Positions 1 through 9,054 of a stretch of 64,000 bases of DNA are shown piece by piece. Made by a program: the position numbers and the translations under genes. The first letter of the stretch is position 1. The number at the start of each line of letters is the position of its first letter. The notes beneath the pieces are model-generated. The model did not search any database. It was given only the letters and a program-made list of their open reading frames with translations, and was not told the origin of the DNA. This DNA is from Pyrinomonadaceae bacterium. Its GTDB lineage: Bacteria > Acidobacteriota > Blastocatellia > Pyrinomonadales > Pyrinomonadaceae. The stretch spans positions 1 to 64,000 of the forward strand of contig JACMJZ010000031.1 of assembly GCA_014380365.1 (NCBI GenBank). The letters run 5' to 3'.

Positions 1-3000
1 CCCAGGCGTGGATAGTAGAGGTTGAAATCCCCAGACGCTGAGCTAGCTGAGGCTTCGAGATACCCTCAAGCTCGCGCGCGGCGCGGATGCGCTCCCCAAA
101 TGTCTCCGGCTCTCCGCTGGGGTCATGTCCGAGGAAGCGAACGATGGCGGGACGGTAACGTGTCCTTGGCACATCCAGCCCGCGCTCCCATCGCCTGTAA
201 GTCGTCGAGGTCACGCCGAGCTGACTCGCTGCCTCTCGCGAGTTGAGTTCCAGTTCCGTCCTTCGGGCCAGGAATTGGATCGCGAGGTCTTCCTGCGTAA
301 TCCGTCGGCGCCGCACGGTGAAGAAGCCTGAGCTGACTGCTGTTCCGAAAGGCGTCTCGACCGTGATGCGTGCCACTCTCGGCGGTCCGTTGACTTCGGC
401 AGTGACCTGGGTGTCGCTGACTACCGTGAAGGGAGTCGCGAGAACGCCGATACGGACTGCCGTAGTCACATCGAGATTGGCGCCAAAAATCGTCACCGTG
501 TCCTCATCCGAAAACCCTGTGGTCGGGTCAAAGCTCGTGATCTGCGGCCCAGGCAGAGTTTGAACGCCTTCACCAACGAGCGTGTAGGCCAACACGAGTC
601 TGCCGTCGGTGTTACGCAGCCTCACGGCGCTGATAAATTTCCCCTCCGCCGTCGGCGTGAAGGTGAGCGTCAGAGTTAGTGTGGCGCCGGGATCAATTGC
701 GATCGGCAGCGGATCCGGCAAACTGACGGTAAACGGGGCGGCCACTTCAGCTGAGTTGATCGTGATCGTTTCGGACGTATCGTTGATTGCTGTCAGCGTA
801 AGCGACCGGCTGTTATTTATGATCGTGCGAAGAAAGGTCAGGTCAGCGAGGTTCCGCAGTCTGGGCAACATTGCGGCCGCCAAGAGCCGGTTCAAAGCCT
901 CCTTCACGCCTTCGATGAGGTCGGGACCGGCGCCGGTCGGATCGAAGTGGGTCGAGGGTACATGAAGATGTCCCGTCGGCAGTGTCCCAGCGCCTCTGGC
1001 CAACGCCACTCGGTAAAAGATCTCGTTAGACAGATAGTTGCCGCCTGATCCTATCAGCGACGTAGCTCCGGCTTTTGGCTGCTCGTGCAGTTTGGTAAAC
1101 CAAGCTGTCTTATCGGAATCGTTGGTTTGGGGCGAGGGACGAACCTCACCGGCATTTGCCGAATTTGCCCCCACAATCCGAAACGACTGGTCCATGACGA
1201 ACGGTGTAGTTCCTGACGGACCTGGCAATGTTTCTGTGGGGGTAGCGATTACCAGCTCGTAGGGCAGCGTGCTTTCCAGGAACTGCGGCCCAGTGGCGAC
1301 TTTCTCAGGAGCAATTACCCCTCCCGACGTCGCGCCGCCCTTAAAGGCCGCATTATTGTCGGGGATTCCAGTTCCCCTCATTCTGCCGGCCCACCGTTCG
1401 ATGTCGTAGAATTCCCTGCCGGAATTGTCGCTGCAGGTCATGAGCATTACGATTGAGTTCAACACGGAAGGACTCGCGATCTTCTCAATCAGATTACTAT
1501 CGAAGTCGGCATAACGAACCGGAAGGACGACCGACCGGACCTTAACCTGGTCTCCCGGGCCGAAATCTTTGTTGTTGAAGGCGAGCGCGGCCAGCCCGGA
1601 CGGGTTGCTTTGCAAAGGCCTCGTCGGCAAGCTGAACGTGTCGAAACCCGTGAAAACAGCCTTGCGACCGGCAGCCGTGCCGAAGCTGACGCTGCCGTCC
1701 AACTCGAGCCCACGGGACGGCAACTCAAATTGATTGATTATCTCCTGTGAGGGGGCGAGCAAGCCTTTGCGCTTGAAGTACGCGCGGAGCGCCGCCACGC
1801 ATTTGAGGCGCACCCAATAGAGCGGGCGGTCATCCGGGGCGGTCGTCTTGCTTTGTACCTCGGTTACCGCATCTTTCCAAAGCTTCTCGCCTTGCTTCTT
1901 GAGGTAACCTTTGATCTTGCCCATATCAACGCCCTGGTCCGGCAGATCGGCGTCAAAACTAACTTCGAAGTTCTCCAGGTCCGAACTCCGCATAATCTCC
2001 CCTACCTCCTGGAAGACGCGTAGATATTCTTCGAAGGTTTCCTGATTACTGACGATTACATCAAGAGTGTTTTTCTTGACCCTGACCGTCGTTTTGCTGT
2101 TGTTGCTGGTGACGCTCAACTTGACTGAGAGCTTGACATCCCTGTTCCCAACTGCCTTGCCGGGCGGCACGAGTTTAGTGAGTGCGCCCGTGATCGGTTC
2201 TTCCACATTGTTAGGCTTGATGTTAAGGCCTGACACTGCGACCAACTTGCTGACGTCTGCTGAATTAAGATCGATCGTGCCTTTCTTACCCTTTTCAGCT
2301 AGCTCTCCGGTAAAGAACGACGTTGGAGTTGCGCTGTCTCGGCCGCGGTTAAAGTTGATGAGCGGGATACCAACGAGCGGCGCCGACATCGCGGTAGTGC
2401 TCACGGTGAAGGTTAGTGTCTGGTTTTTTGAAACACCGGCACCCAAGCTGATCATGGCAGCGAGGAGATATTGCCGCTGGGGATCGAAGGGCTCGTTTCG
2501 TACGACCTCCGAGACCGCGATTAAATTGGCGTTTTCATCCCGGTAAGCCAGAGTCAGGGTGACGTTAATCGTTCCCGGGAGTGCGCTGACGATGACCGGC
2601 AATGTGCCGGTGCGCACCGCCGGTTCCAGGCCCCGGGCGAGGAAACTAAGAATGTCGAAACCCAGGACACTGCCAGGCCGGAAGGCCGGTCCGCCCTCCC
2701 TAATCACAAGGTCAACATCGAACAGCCTCGCGTGAATAGTGTTCTCGCCCGCCACCTGGGCCAGGGCAGTTCCCGTTCGTAACGCTCCCGGATCCAGGAC
2801 TTCGAGCGACTTCTCAAGATAAAACTCGACCTGAAAGCCCATCTCGGTCACGTCTTTTAGCTCCGCACCCGGGATGGGATGGCCGGCGTCATCAACCGGC
2901 TCAGCCAGTGCCTTGAGGGCGTCGGTTTCCAGGATGTCTAACTCCAGCGGCGGCGGAAAGCCGTCCGGAGTCCGATTCGAAACGACGATGACGTCTATCT

Positions 3001-4921
3001 GATTAGGGCTGGGCGCGGCGTTCAGACAAAAATCGGCGCGGAACCCACCCTGCACCGTTTCCCTCGATCCGCCCGGCCTGAACCGGACTAGTCTCATGTC
3101 GAATTCCCACGGCACGCAGCACTGGCCCGCGGTGTGGACGAAGTAGAACGACTGTTCGTCGCCGGCGAGATCGGTGAAGGTGGTTTGACCATTCTCCTCG
3201 GCGAGCTGGAAGCGGCCACCGCAGGGGCGCAACTGATTTCTCAGCGGGCCGATGCGGGTGTAGTCCACGTCGAAGATGAAGTCGAAGTCTGGTTTGAAAT
3301 GGAGTGACCGGCCGTCGTTGCTGAGGCTGAAGTGTATGCCGACCTGCAGGTTGAAGAAGAAGAGCACTTTCAGTTCCCCACCCGGCTTAACCAGCGCGAC
3401 GACGAATGAAACAAAGAAGTCGATCGAAAACAGGATTACAACGCGAATCGAGATGACGATGGAACCGATGGCAAAGGGGTAGTCGTTAAGGAATTCGTTG
3501 AAGAGATTGAAGGGCGAGAACTGGAACCGAACATTAACGATGAGCACGATCTCGACGTGAATGATGAGCTCGATCCGCAGCGCCACCAGGAGACCCATGC
3601 CACGCAAGCGAAACAACTTTCCGACCTGAGCCAGGACTGGCGTGTCGCTGAGCGCGTCGCCGACGCCGTTATCAAAGAAGGGAATCAGGCGTACTTCGTT
3701 GAAGATCGGGATTCTAAACGTGCGTTCAAATATCCTGATATCGAAGTCGCCAAAGTTGAAGGAAAAGGCAGACAGAGATTGGCCGCGTGCATGGAAGACG
3801 GCGCTATCCTGGGCCGTCGGGCCGAGGAGTTTCTGGCCCGGGATGGGCGTCAGCGTTAGGCTGATGACCCCACCGGAGTCCGCGGGATCGCTCGCAACGC
3901 TTTCATCTGATGTAGACGATTTCGCCGCACTCATGTCCGCGCTCGGTGCGACTGTCATGGCAAACTGGCCCGCTTCGCTGCCGGCGGGGTCAAGCAGCTT
4001 GAGTTGCGCCGACTCCGGAACCGCAGCGCCTTCCGGGAAGCTGACGATAGCGGCGACTGTCTGGTCATCGCTTTTCTGTAAATGGACCAACGCGCCCTGT
4101 CCCAGGTCCAGCGAGCACCCCTCGAGATTCCTGCCAGCCACCATCACCAGGCTCGGCTTGCTGGGATCCAGGTTGGCGGTAAAACCAAGGACCACGGGGA
4201 CTGCCCGCGGGAGCACAAAGAACATCTGGCGGCTGGTCTCGAATACGCCGTCGTTTCCCGCGCCGGGACGGAGACTCGCGAGTACCTGAATGGCCTTCCG
4301 TTCGTGCTGCTCCAGAGGGGGCGTGGCAGTAACGCGCACGGTGAGAGTGAGCAAGTCGATACCAGTTGCTTCGTCAGTGCTGCTCGAAAAGCTGGAGAAC
4401 GTAATCTGGACCCGGGTCGAACCGCGCAGTGCAACTATGCCGTCGTTGTAGGCGGCAATCAGATTGCGACCGCGGAGGGTGATTTCAGATTCGGTATCTT
4501 CGATTATCGCGAGCGGTTCGATGCCGAGCACCTCGGCATGCAGGCTTGCCTCCGTCGTAACGTAAGTGAAGCCGTCCGGCCGGGTGGCGGAGTTGCCATC
4601 GGGATTGACGAGCGTAACGGAAACAGTGCCGGTCTGAGTTGCCGGTGGCAACTTGGCCGTGACCCTGGCGGTGCCCTGGAAAGTGACCTCGGGCGACGCA
4701 GTGTCACCGAAAAAGACCTGCGCGTCCGGCTGAAAGCCTGTGCCGGTAAGCGTGACGTCGGTTCCACCCGCCAAGCCCCCGGCTATCGGGGAAATACTAT
4801 TTATTCTGAGGGGACGTGGAAAGTCATCGTCGCCAGGGGGCCGTTGATCATCAGGCGGTTGCTGTTGGGAAGTGGATTCGGGGGTTTCTGGGGTTTCGGA
4901 GGCAGTCCTGGATTTGGGCAT
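1..4921 (-). CDS. Giant TIG/IPT and ASH-domain protein with C-terminal tandem XRE-like HTH (3' end outside window)
   Basis: One frame stays open from ATG at 4921 to the left edge, at least 1640 codons, with no stop seen. A GAGGA ribosome site lies just upstream of the ATG. The N-terminus is proline- and acid-rich without a signal peptide. Residues about 40-125 form a typical IPT/TIG fold (starts NSISPIAGG). A strikingly hydrophobic beta-type stretch lies at about 435-540. An ASH/choice-of-anchor-like domain lies at about 1360-1455 and a second TIG (SFDPTTGFSDED) at about 1460-1537. Straight after this come two helix-turn-helix units of XRE type: AASQLGVTSTTYRRWERG near 1560, then LAQRLGISTSTIHAW at the window edge. 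TIG and ASH domains normally build extracellular or structural proteins, so the DNA-binding-like end is unexpected. Function unknown. The domain calls come from pattern recognition, while the open frame is read directly. Confidence 0.85.
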   Translation of the reverse strand, partial: MPKSRTASETPETPESTSQQQPPDDQRPPGDDDFPRPLRINSISPIAGGLAGGTDVTLTGTGFQPDAQVFFGDTASPEVTFQGTARVTAKLPPATQTGTVSVTLVNPDGNSATRPDGFTYVTTEASLHAEVLGIEPLAIIEDTESEITLRGRNLIAAYNDGIVALRGSTRVQITFSSFSSSTDEATGIDLLTLTVRVTATPPLEQHERKAIQVLASLRPGAGNDGVFETSRQMFFVLPRAVPVVLGFTANLDPSKPSLVMVAGRNLEGCSLDLGQGALVHLQKSDDQTVAAIVSFPEGAAVPESAQLKLLDPAGSEAGQFAMTVAPSADMSAAKSSTSDESVASDPADSGGVISLTLTPIPGQKLLGPTAQDSAVFHARGQSLSAFSFNFGDFDIRIFERTFRIPIFNEVRLIPFFDNGVGDALSDTPVLAQVGKLFRLRGMGLLVALRIELIIHVEIVLIVNVRFQFSPFNLFNEFLNDYPFAIGSIVISIRVVILFSIDFFVSFVVALVKPGGELKVLFFFNLQVGIHFSLSNDGRSLHFKPDFDFIFDVDYTRIGPLRNQLRPCGGRFQLAEENGQTTFTDLAGDEQSFYFVHTAGQCCVPWEFDMRLVRFRPGGSRETVQGGFRADFCLNAAPSPNQIDVIVVSNRTPDGFPPPLELDILETDALKALAEPVDDAGHPIPGAELKDVTEMGFQVEFYLEKSLEVLDPGALRTGTALAQVAGENTIHARLFDVDLVIREGGPAFRPGSVLGFDILSFLARGLEPAVRTGTLPVIVSALPGTINVTLTLAYRDENANLIAVSEVVRNEPFDPQRQYLLAAMISLGAGVSKNQTLTFTVSTTAMSAPLVGIPLINFNRGRDSATPTSFFTGELAEKGKKGTIDLNSADVSKLVAVSGLNIKPNNVEEPITGALTKLVPPGKAVGNRDVKLSVKLSVTSNNSKTTVRVKKNTLDVIVSNQETFEEYLRVFQEVGEIMRSSDLENFEVSFDADLPDQGVDMGKIKGYLKKQGEKLWKDAVTEVQSKTTAPDDRPLYWVRLKCVAALRAYFKRKGLLAPSQEIINQFELPSRGLELDGSVSFGTAAGRKAVFTGFDTFSLPTRPLQSNPSGLAALAFNNKDFGPGDQVKVRSVVLPVRYADFDSNLIEKIASPSVLNSIVMLMTCSDNSGREFYDIERWAGRMRGTGIPDNNAAFKGGATSGGVIAPEKVATGPQFLESTLPYELVIATPTETLPGPSGTTPFVMDQSFRIVGANSANAGEVRPSPQTNDSDKTAWFTKLHEQPKAGATSLIGSGGNYLSNEIFYRVALARGAGTLPTGHLHVPSTHFDPTGAGPDLIEGVKEALNRLLAAAMLPRLRNLADLTFLRTIINNSRSLTLTAINDTSETITINSAEVAAPFTVSLPDPLPIAIDPGATLTLTLTFTPTAEGKFISAVRLRNTDGRLVLAYTLVGEGVQTLPGPQITSFDPTTGFSDEDTVTIFGANLDVTTAVRIGVLATPFTVVSDTQVTAEVNGPPRVARITVETPFGTAVSSGFFTVRRRRITQEDLAIQFLARRTELELNSREAASQLGVTSTTYRRWERGLDVPRTRYRPAIVRFLGHDPSGEPETFGERIRAARELEGISKPQLAQRLGISTSTIHAW

Positions 4922-5209
4922 GGCAGTCCTCTTCGCTTGGGCAATGAGATTGCAGGGAGACCCTTAACTGGCGGCTCACTTCGATCTGGCAGCGAGGTTA
5001 TGGGAGACGTGAATCGCGAGTACCGTTCAGGCGCGTTTTATCACAGGTGGCCTCGCCATGTCGAGAAATAGTCGGCGCGAAAACGCTCCACATTAGCCCC
5101 GGGCTGGTGGGAATAAGTAAGAACCCCAGCCGAACTGCTCGACTGTGGTCCCGCTTACCTTCGTTTAGTTGAGCCTAATGGCAACCAGTCGGCAGTCAGC
5201 AGCTTTGCG

Positions 5210-5656
5210 TTATCTGACTGTTAAGGAATCGATATTCCCCCCGCTTGATCCGATTGCGGTCAGGCGGATCGTGTTCGTTCCAGCCCCCAGCGACACCGGC
5301 GCAGAGGAGAGGCTCCAATTGGTCCAGGTCCCAGTCGACGGGAATGCAAGACTTCCATTGACGACGGTTTGATTCACTCTCAGCGCGAGCGGCCGGTTGG
5401 TGGTGCCGCCGTTGCCATAACGGAAGTCGAGTGTGTGGCTTCCGGCAGCGGCGACGCTGACTGTCCATTCGATGTGGTCGTTGCTGGGGTTTATATAGTC
5501 AATAAAGCCCGACCCCGTGTAGCCGGCGTGGATAGTGGAAACGACCGCCCCGACCAGGACTGCGTTCTCCGCCTGGTAAACAGTCGAGGTCGCGGTCTTC
5601 GACGGCTTAAGGATGGACGTGTGAAATAAAAGACTGTGACTAACGGGTGCGCCTTT
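5210..5656 (-). pseudogene. Carbohydrate-binding module (CBM6/CBM35-like) remnant without a start codon
   Basis: The frame is open from 5656 to a TAA at 5212-5210 but contains no ATG, GTG or TTG before the domain. From about 5581 it encodes a near-complete beta-sandwich module of CBM6/CBM35 type. The signs are VYQAENAVLVG at the start, GYTGSGFIDYI, NRPLALRVNQ, FPSTGTWTNWS, and GTNTIRLTA followed by NIDSLTV at the end. In intact proteins such a module follows or precedes a glycoside hydrolase or other secreted catalytic domain, and none is present here. I read it as the 3' end of a lost gene, possibly removed by the event that brought in the AT-richer pair beside it. An unusual start or a sequencing frameshift upstream cannot be excluded. 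Confidence 0.7.
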
Positions 5657-5820
5657 TTACGTCAAAGGGCGCCATAAGTCAATCGTTTCGGCAGTGCTCC
5701 GCTAGTGTGTTGATCACAATAAACAGACCGACGAGAGGATGTGCCCCTTACTCGTCCTTTGTGGTTGGTGCTACAAATTTGGGGTTGGTTAGGTTACGGG
5801 TGAGGAATTATTCGTCGGAG

Positions 5821-6597
5821 TTAAATTTGTAAAGCTGCTATCTCAGGCTCGCTTAGGGGTTCAGTCTCGTTAAGTAATTCCAATTGCCCTTTTTCAGGAT
5901 GCTCTTTCGCTTGCGTATGTCTTTCACTTATCAAAACAGTGCGAAAATAGCTCTTAACCGCTTGTACAACATCTCTATGAACGTCTTTCGAGCTCTGATG
6001 ACCGCTAATTATTTCTATCCGCTCGCCCTCAGCCTTTGACTTGTCCAGCGTCAACAAAAAGTTCTTACGAACCTTTTCAAGATTGTCCAGATCTTCATAC
6101 AGTTCTACGTGCCATCGCTGTGATTGCATCCGCTTCATACAAATTGCTGGAGGTACATCTAAGAACAACGTTAAGTCCGGTCGAACTATGTTCCTATTTA
6201 TTTCCCTAATCCACGGGAGTTCTGCATCTACCGATTGATATGCAAGAGACGAATGGTAGTATCTATCGGCAATAACGTGAACCGTGTCCTTGAGCTTTGG
6301 TAGTATTTCATTATGTAAATGATCTGCTCTGTCGGCGGCAAAACACAGTGCCATAGTTGTCTCGTCGGGACGCCTAGGAGTCGCATTGCCATTGTTGGGA
6401 GCGCAGTAGAGACGTTTCGATAAGAACAGTCTGAGCATTAAGCCTAGCGGACCATCTGTTGGTTCCTTCGTATAGTATGCAAATTGCCCCCGTTTCTCCA
6501 TTATCCACTTTGTTAGAAGGTTCGCTTGAGTTGTTTGGCCCGAACCATCAAGACCTTCAAAAACAATGAACTTGCCCTTTTCGGTGTTAATCCTCAT
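5821..6597 (-). CDS. tmk: Thymidylate kinase-like protein with variant P-loop
   Basis: This 258-residue protein has the layout of dTMP kinase, which phosphorylates dTMP to dTDP in the cytoplasm. It shows an N-terminal P-loop (FEGLDGSGQTT), the EPTDGPLG segment, FAADRADHL, the DRYYHSSLAYQS motif and DLTLFLDVPP. The usual P-loop lysine is glutamine (codon CAA, checked on the DNA). Substituted P-loops are known in a branch of bacterial thymidylate kinases, so this need not mean inactivity. About 45 residues at the C-terminus exceed the usual 205-215. The start ATG overlaps the stop of the upstream small gene by four bases, so the two are translationally coupled. Base composition is visibly more AT-rich than the neighbours, which suggests transfer. 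Confidence 0.85.
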   Translation of the reverse strand: MRINTEKGKFIVFEGLDGSGQTTQANLLTKWIMEKRGQFAYYTKEPTDGPLGLMLRLFLSKRLYCAPNNGNATPRRPDETTMALCFAADRADHLHNEILPKLKDTVHVIADRYYHSSLAYQSVDAELPWIREINRNIVRPDLTLFLDVPPAICMKRMQSQRWHVELYEDLDNLEKVRKNFLLTLDKSKAEGERIEIISGHQSSKDVHRDVVQAVKSYFRTVLISERHTQAKEHPEKGQLELLNETEPLSEPEIAALQI

Positions 6598-6809
6598 AAG
6601 CTCTGTCTTCTTAATTCGATAAAGTACGGGCAGGTGTTAGATAGGCGATAAGCACAACACAAAGCTGAATCTTCCCACTTTTCGTCGTCTCTATAACAAC
6701 TACAAAGACGAGACACAAGAGCCTCGCGCGCTGCTTCAAAACCCGCTTGGGCAGTGTCGCGCTCACGCTCTTTAGCTCTTAATTCCGACCAAAGCTCCTC
6801 ATTCTCCAT
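6594..6809 (-). CDS. Small cysteine-rich protein coupled to the thymidylate kinase
   Basis: A 71-residue protein that I do not recognise. The first half is a charged helix (ELWSELRAKERERDTAQ). The second half carries five cysteines in the pattern CSC, CC and a final C (RLCSCYRDDEK, ALCCAY, SNTCPYF), which could bind zinc or an iron-sulfur cluster. It overlaps the thymidylate kinase start by four bases (ATGA), so the two are very likely one transcript. It shares the lower GC content of its partner. No signal peptide or membrane segment is visible. Confidence 0.55.
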   Translation of the reverse strand: MENEELWSELRAKERERDTAQAGFEAAREALVSRLCSCYRDDEKWEDSALCCAYRLSNTCPYFIELRRQSL

Positions 6810-6972
6810 CGTTGCGCGCTCAGTTTATTCGTACTGCGGGATTACGTCAAACCGTAAGTAGTTTTCTTTTCTTGAAACGTTCATATTAAGCGGTGAGCAG
6901 TTCGCGCAACGTCCAAACGTGTCCGGTGATTCCTGATTCTTCTGAGCCCTCCCTGACGATCGGGCTTCTGAT

Positions 6973-8925
6973 TCAGCTCTTCTTGAGGTGCTTATCGAGG
7001 AAGACGAGAATGGCTCTGTAGGCGCGAATTTCGTTCGCCTTCTTGGTAAAGCCGTGACCTTCGTTGTCGAAGAGAACGTATTCCACCACCCCTTTGCGCT
7101 TCCGAATGCTCTCGACGATTTCGTCCGACTCCGGCTTGATCACACGCGGATCGTTTGCCCCCTGCAAAACAATCAGCGGCTTCACGATTTTGTCGGCATG
7201 GAAAAGCGGCGAGGTGGCGCGCAGTTTGTCCAACTCCGTGTTGGGATCGCCAATCTCTTTGTAGAGCGACTTGCGAAACGATTCCCAGTAAGGCGGAATG
7301 GATTGCAAGGTCCTCACCCAGTTTGAAACGCCGAAGATATCAACCCCCACTTCAAACTCATGCGGTTTGAAAGCGAGCGCCGCCAGCACCATGTAGCCTC
7401 CGTAAGATCCGCCCATGATGCCAATCTTGTTTTCATCGACGTAGCCGAGCGAAGCCAGATATTTCTTTGCTTCGACACAATCCCAGAGCGGTTCGTTACC
7501 GTGTTTGCCGTCGTCAGCTGCAAAGAACGTCTTGCCATAACCACTCGAGCCGCGATTGTTTACGCCAAGTATTACGTAACCATGATTGGCGAGATACTGC
7601 GCGACCGCGCTATAGCCCGTGCGCGTTTGGCCGCCGGGACCGCCGTGGATGAGCAACACCGCGGGAACTTTGTTCTTCGCGTTGGCCTGGTGTGGCTTGT
7701 AAAGAATGGAAGGGATTTCCATTCCGTCAAACGACTTGTAACGGATGATCTGCGAGTCGACCAGATCGCCGGCGCTAATCTGAGGGTTAAGACTGTTCGA
7801 GAGCTTGGTGACTTTCCGCGTGGCAAAGGCGTAGACGTGCAGATCGCTGGGACTGCGGTCACCATTCAGATAGAAGGCCATCAACTTTTCGCTGGGCGAG
7901 ATGTTAACGCCGGTGATGTCGCCGTTCGGGAGCTTAGGCAAGGGAACGAGTTTGCCGGTGGCGGCATTGTAAATCTTGATCTTCGTGCGCGCGTCCTGAT
8001 TGATAGCAACGACGCGATACTTTCCGTTGCGCGAATAGTAGGTGTAGGAAATGTCCCACAGCGCTTTCTCGACCGTCGTGGTCTTGCCCGTGGCGAGATC
8101 GTAGCGGGCGATGTATTGAAACTCGCCGCCCTTGTCGGTTGTGTAATCAAGATATCTTGACTTCGCGTCGAAAGCCTGCGGACTGTTGCTGACGTCGCCG
8201 GTGTGCGCGGTGATGTTCTTCAACTCTTTCGTTTCGGTGTTGTAAAGATAAACATCCGAGTCGGCCGGGGAGTCACCATTCTTCTGAAAAGCAATAAACT
8301 TCTTGTCGCTGGAGCCGGCGCCAATGTCCAGGCCCGTCTCGTCCTTGTAAACGAGGGTGGACTTGAAGTCGGCGATAGTCATTTCGAAAATGTCGAAGAA
8401 GCGCGGGTCACGTTTGTTAGTTGAATAGAAAAACGATTTCCGGTCGTGGCTCCAGTCCAGGAAATTTGCTTTGACCTTGTCTCCAGGGGTCAGGTCAATC
8501 TCTTTGCCGTCGATCTCGCGCAAGTAGAGATGGTTGTTTTCATTTCCGCCTTTATCGTAGGTGTAGAGCAGGCGCGCGTCTGCGGGAAAATAAGAGACCG
8601 CGTAGGTGCTCTCTTTAGTGGAGCGGGTTAGCTGCGTGGGGCCGCCCCCGGCGACGGGAACTGAGTGGACATTGAAAATTCCCGTCCGGTTGCTATGAAA
8701 CAAGATCGACTTCTCATCCGCGGAGAACGAACTCCCGCCGATGCGCACGGTGTTCATGAATTGCTCAATTGTGTATTGCCTGACCGCGCGCGCCGATCCG
8801 CGCTTCGCGACGGATCCAGCCTGCGCATGCGCGGCGGCGGGCACTGAAAGAAAAGCCAGTGCGAGGATCAGGGCAGCACCGACGCTGCCGAAGATCGACT
8901 TACCTAGTTCGGGGGTGGTTTTCAT
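6973..8925 (-). CDS. Secreted S9-family (prolyl oligopeptidase-type) serine peptidase
   Basis: A 650-residue protein with a signal peptide (hydrophobic core then AAAHAQ). Residues about 60-380 form a TolB-like beta-propeller with recurring strand motifs such as ILFHSNRTGIFN. The C-terminal alpha/beta hydrolase carries the family motif GGSYGGYM with nucleophile Ser507, Asp592 in GANDPRV and His624 in NEGHGFT. These are read from the translation and fit an active dipeptidyl-peptidase or acylaminoacyl-peptidase-like enzyme that degrades short peptides in the periplasm or outside. The ATG at 8925 has an AAGGAGAA ribosome site. It appears to be a monocistronic gene, followed by a short palindromic repeat. 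Confidence 0.95.
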   Translation of the reverse strand: MKTTPELGKSIFGSVGAALILALAFLSVPAAAHAQAGSVAKRGSARAVRQYTIEQFMNTVRIGGSSFSADEKSILFHSNRTGIFNVHSVPVAGGGPTQLTRSTKESTYAVSYFPADARLLYTYDKGGNENNHLYLREIDGKEIDLTPGDKVKANFLDWSHDRKSFFYSTNKRDPRFFDIFEMTIADFKSTLVYKDETGLDIGAGSSDKKFIAFQKNGDSPADSDVYLYNTETKELKNITAHTGDVSNSPQAFDAKSRYLDYTTDKGGEFQYIARYDLATGKTTTVEKALWDISYTYYSRNGKYRVVAINQDARTKIKIYNAATGKLVPLPKLPNGDITGVNISPSEKLMAFYLNGDRSPSDLHVYAFATRKVTKLSNSLNPQISAGDLVDSQIIRYKSFDGMEIPSILYKPHQANAKNKVPAVLLIHGGPGGQTRTGYSAVAQYLANHGYVILGVNNRGSSGYGKTFFAADDGKHGNEPLWDCVEAKKYLASLGYVDENKIGIMGGSYGGYMVLAALAFKPHEFEVGVDIFGVSNWVRTLQSIPPYWESFRKSLYKEIGDPNTELDKLRATSPLFHADKIVKPLIVLQGANDPRVIKPESDEIVESIRKRKGVVEYVLFDNEGHGFTKKANEIRAYRAILVFLDKHLKKS

Positions 8926-8983
8926 AGATTCTCCTTAACCAAGATAGACGACGCTAAAGGCCGAACATTAACGGCGAGCATCG

Positions 8984-9048
8984 GTAGGACAGGCATTCCT
9001 GCCTGTCCCGTGTTTCAACCAAAGAGACAACAGGAATGTCTGTCCTAC
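8984..9048. repeat. 65-bp palindromic element (gacaggcattcctg type)
   Basis: Arms 8984-9001 and 9031-9048 are inverted copies of gtaggacaggcattcctg with one mismatch. The left arm is itself a nested palindrome (gacaggcattcctgcctgtc). It lies between the S9 peptidase and the lipoprotein gene. A close relative with longer arms lies at 25495-25612, so this is a dispersed REP-like family and not a unique terminator. Confidence 0.8.
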
Positions 9049-9054
9049 ATTTGA

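Noticed and set aside
4082-5071. Open frame of 329 codons on the plus strand
   Set aside because: It is the complement of the giant minus-strand TIG protein, has low-complexity codon-shadow composition and no recognisable domain.
7360-8160. Open frame of 266 codons on the plus strand
   Set aside because: It is the shadow of the S9 peptidase, which carries the family motifs on the other strand.
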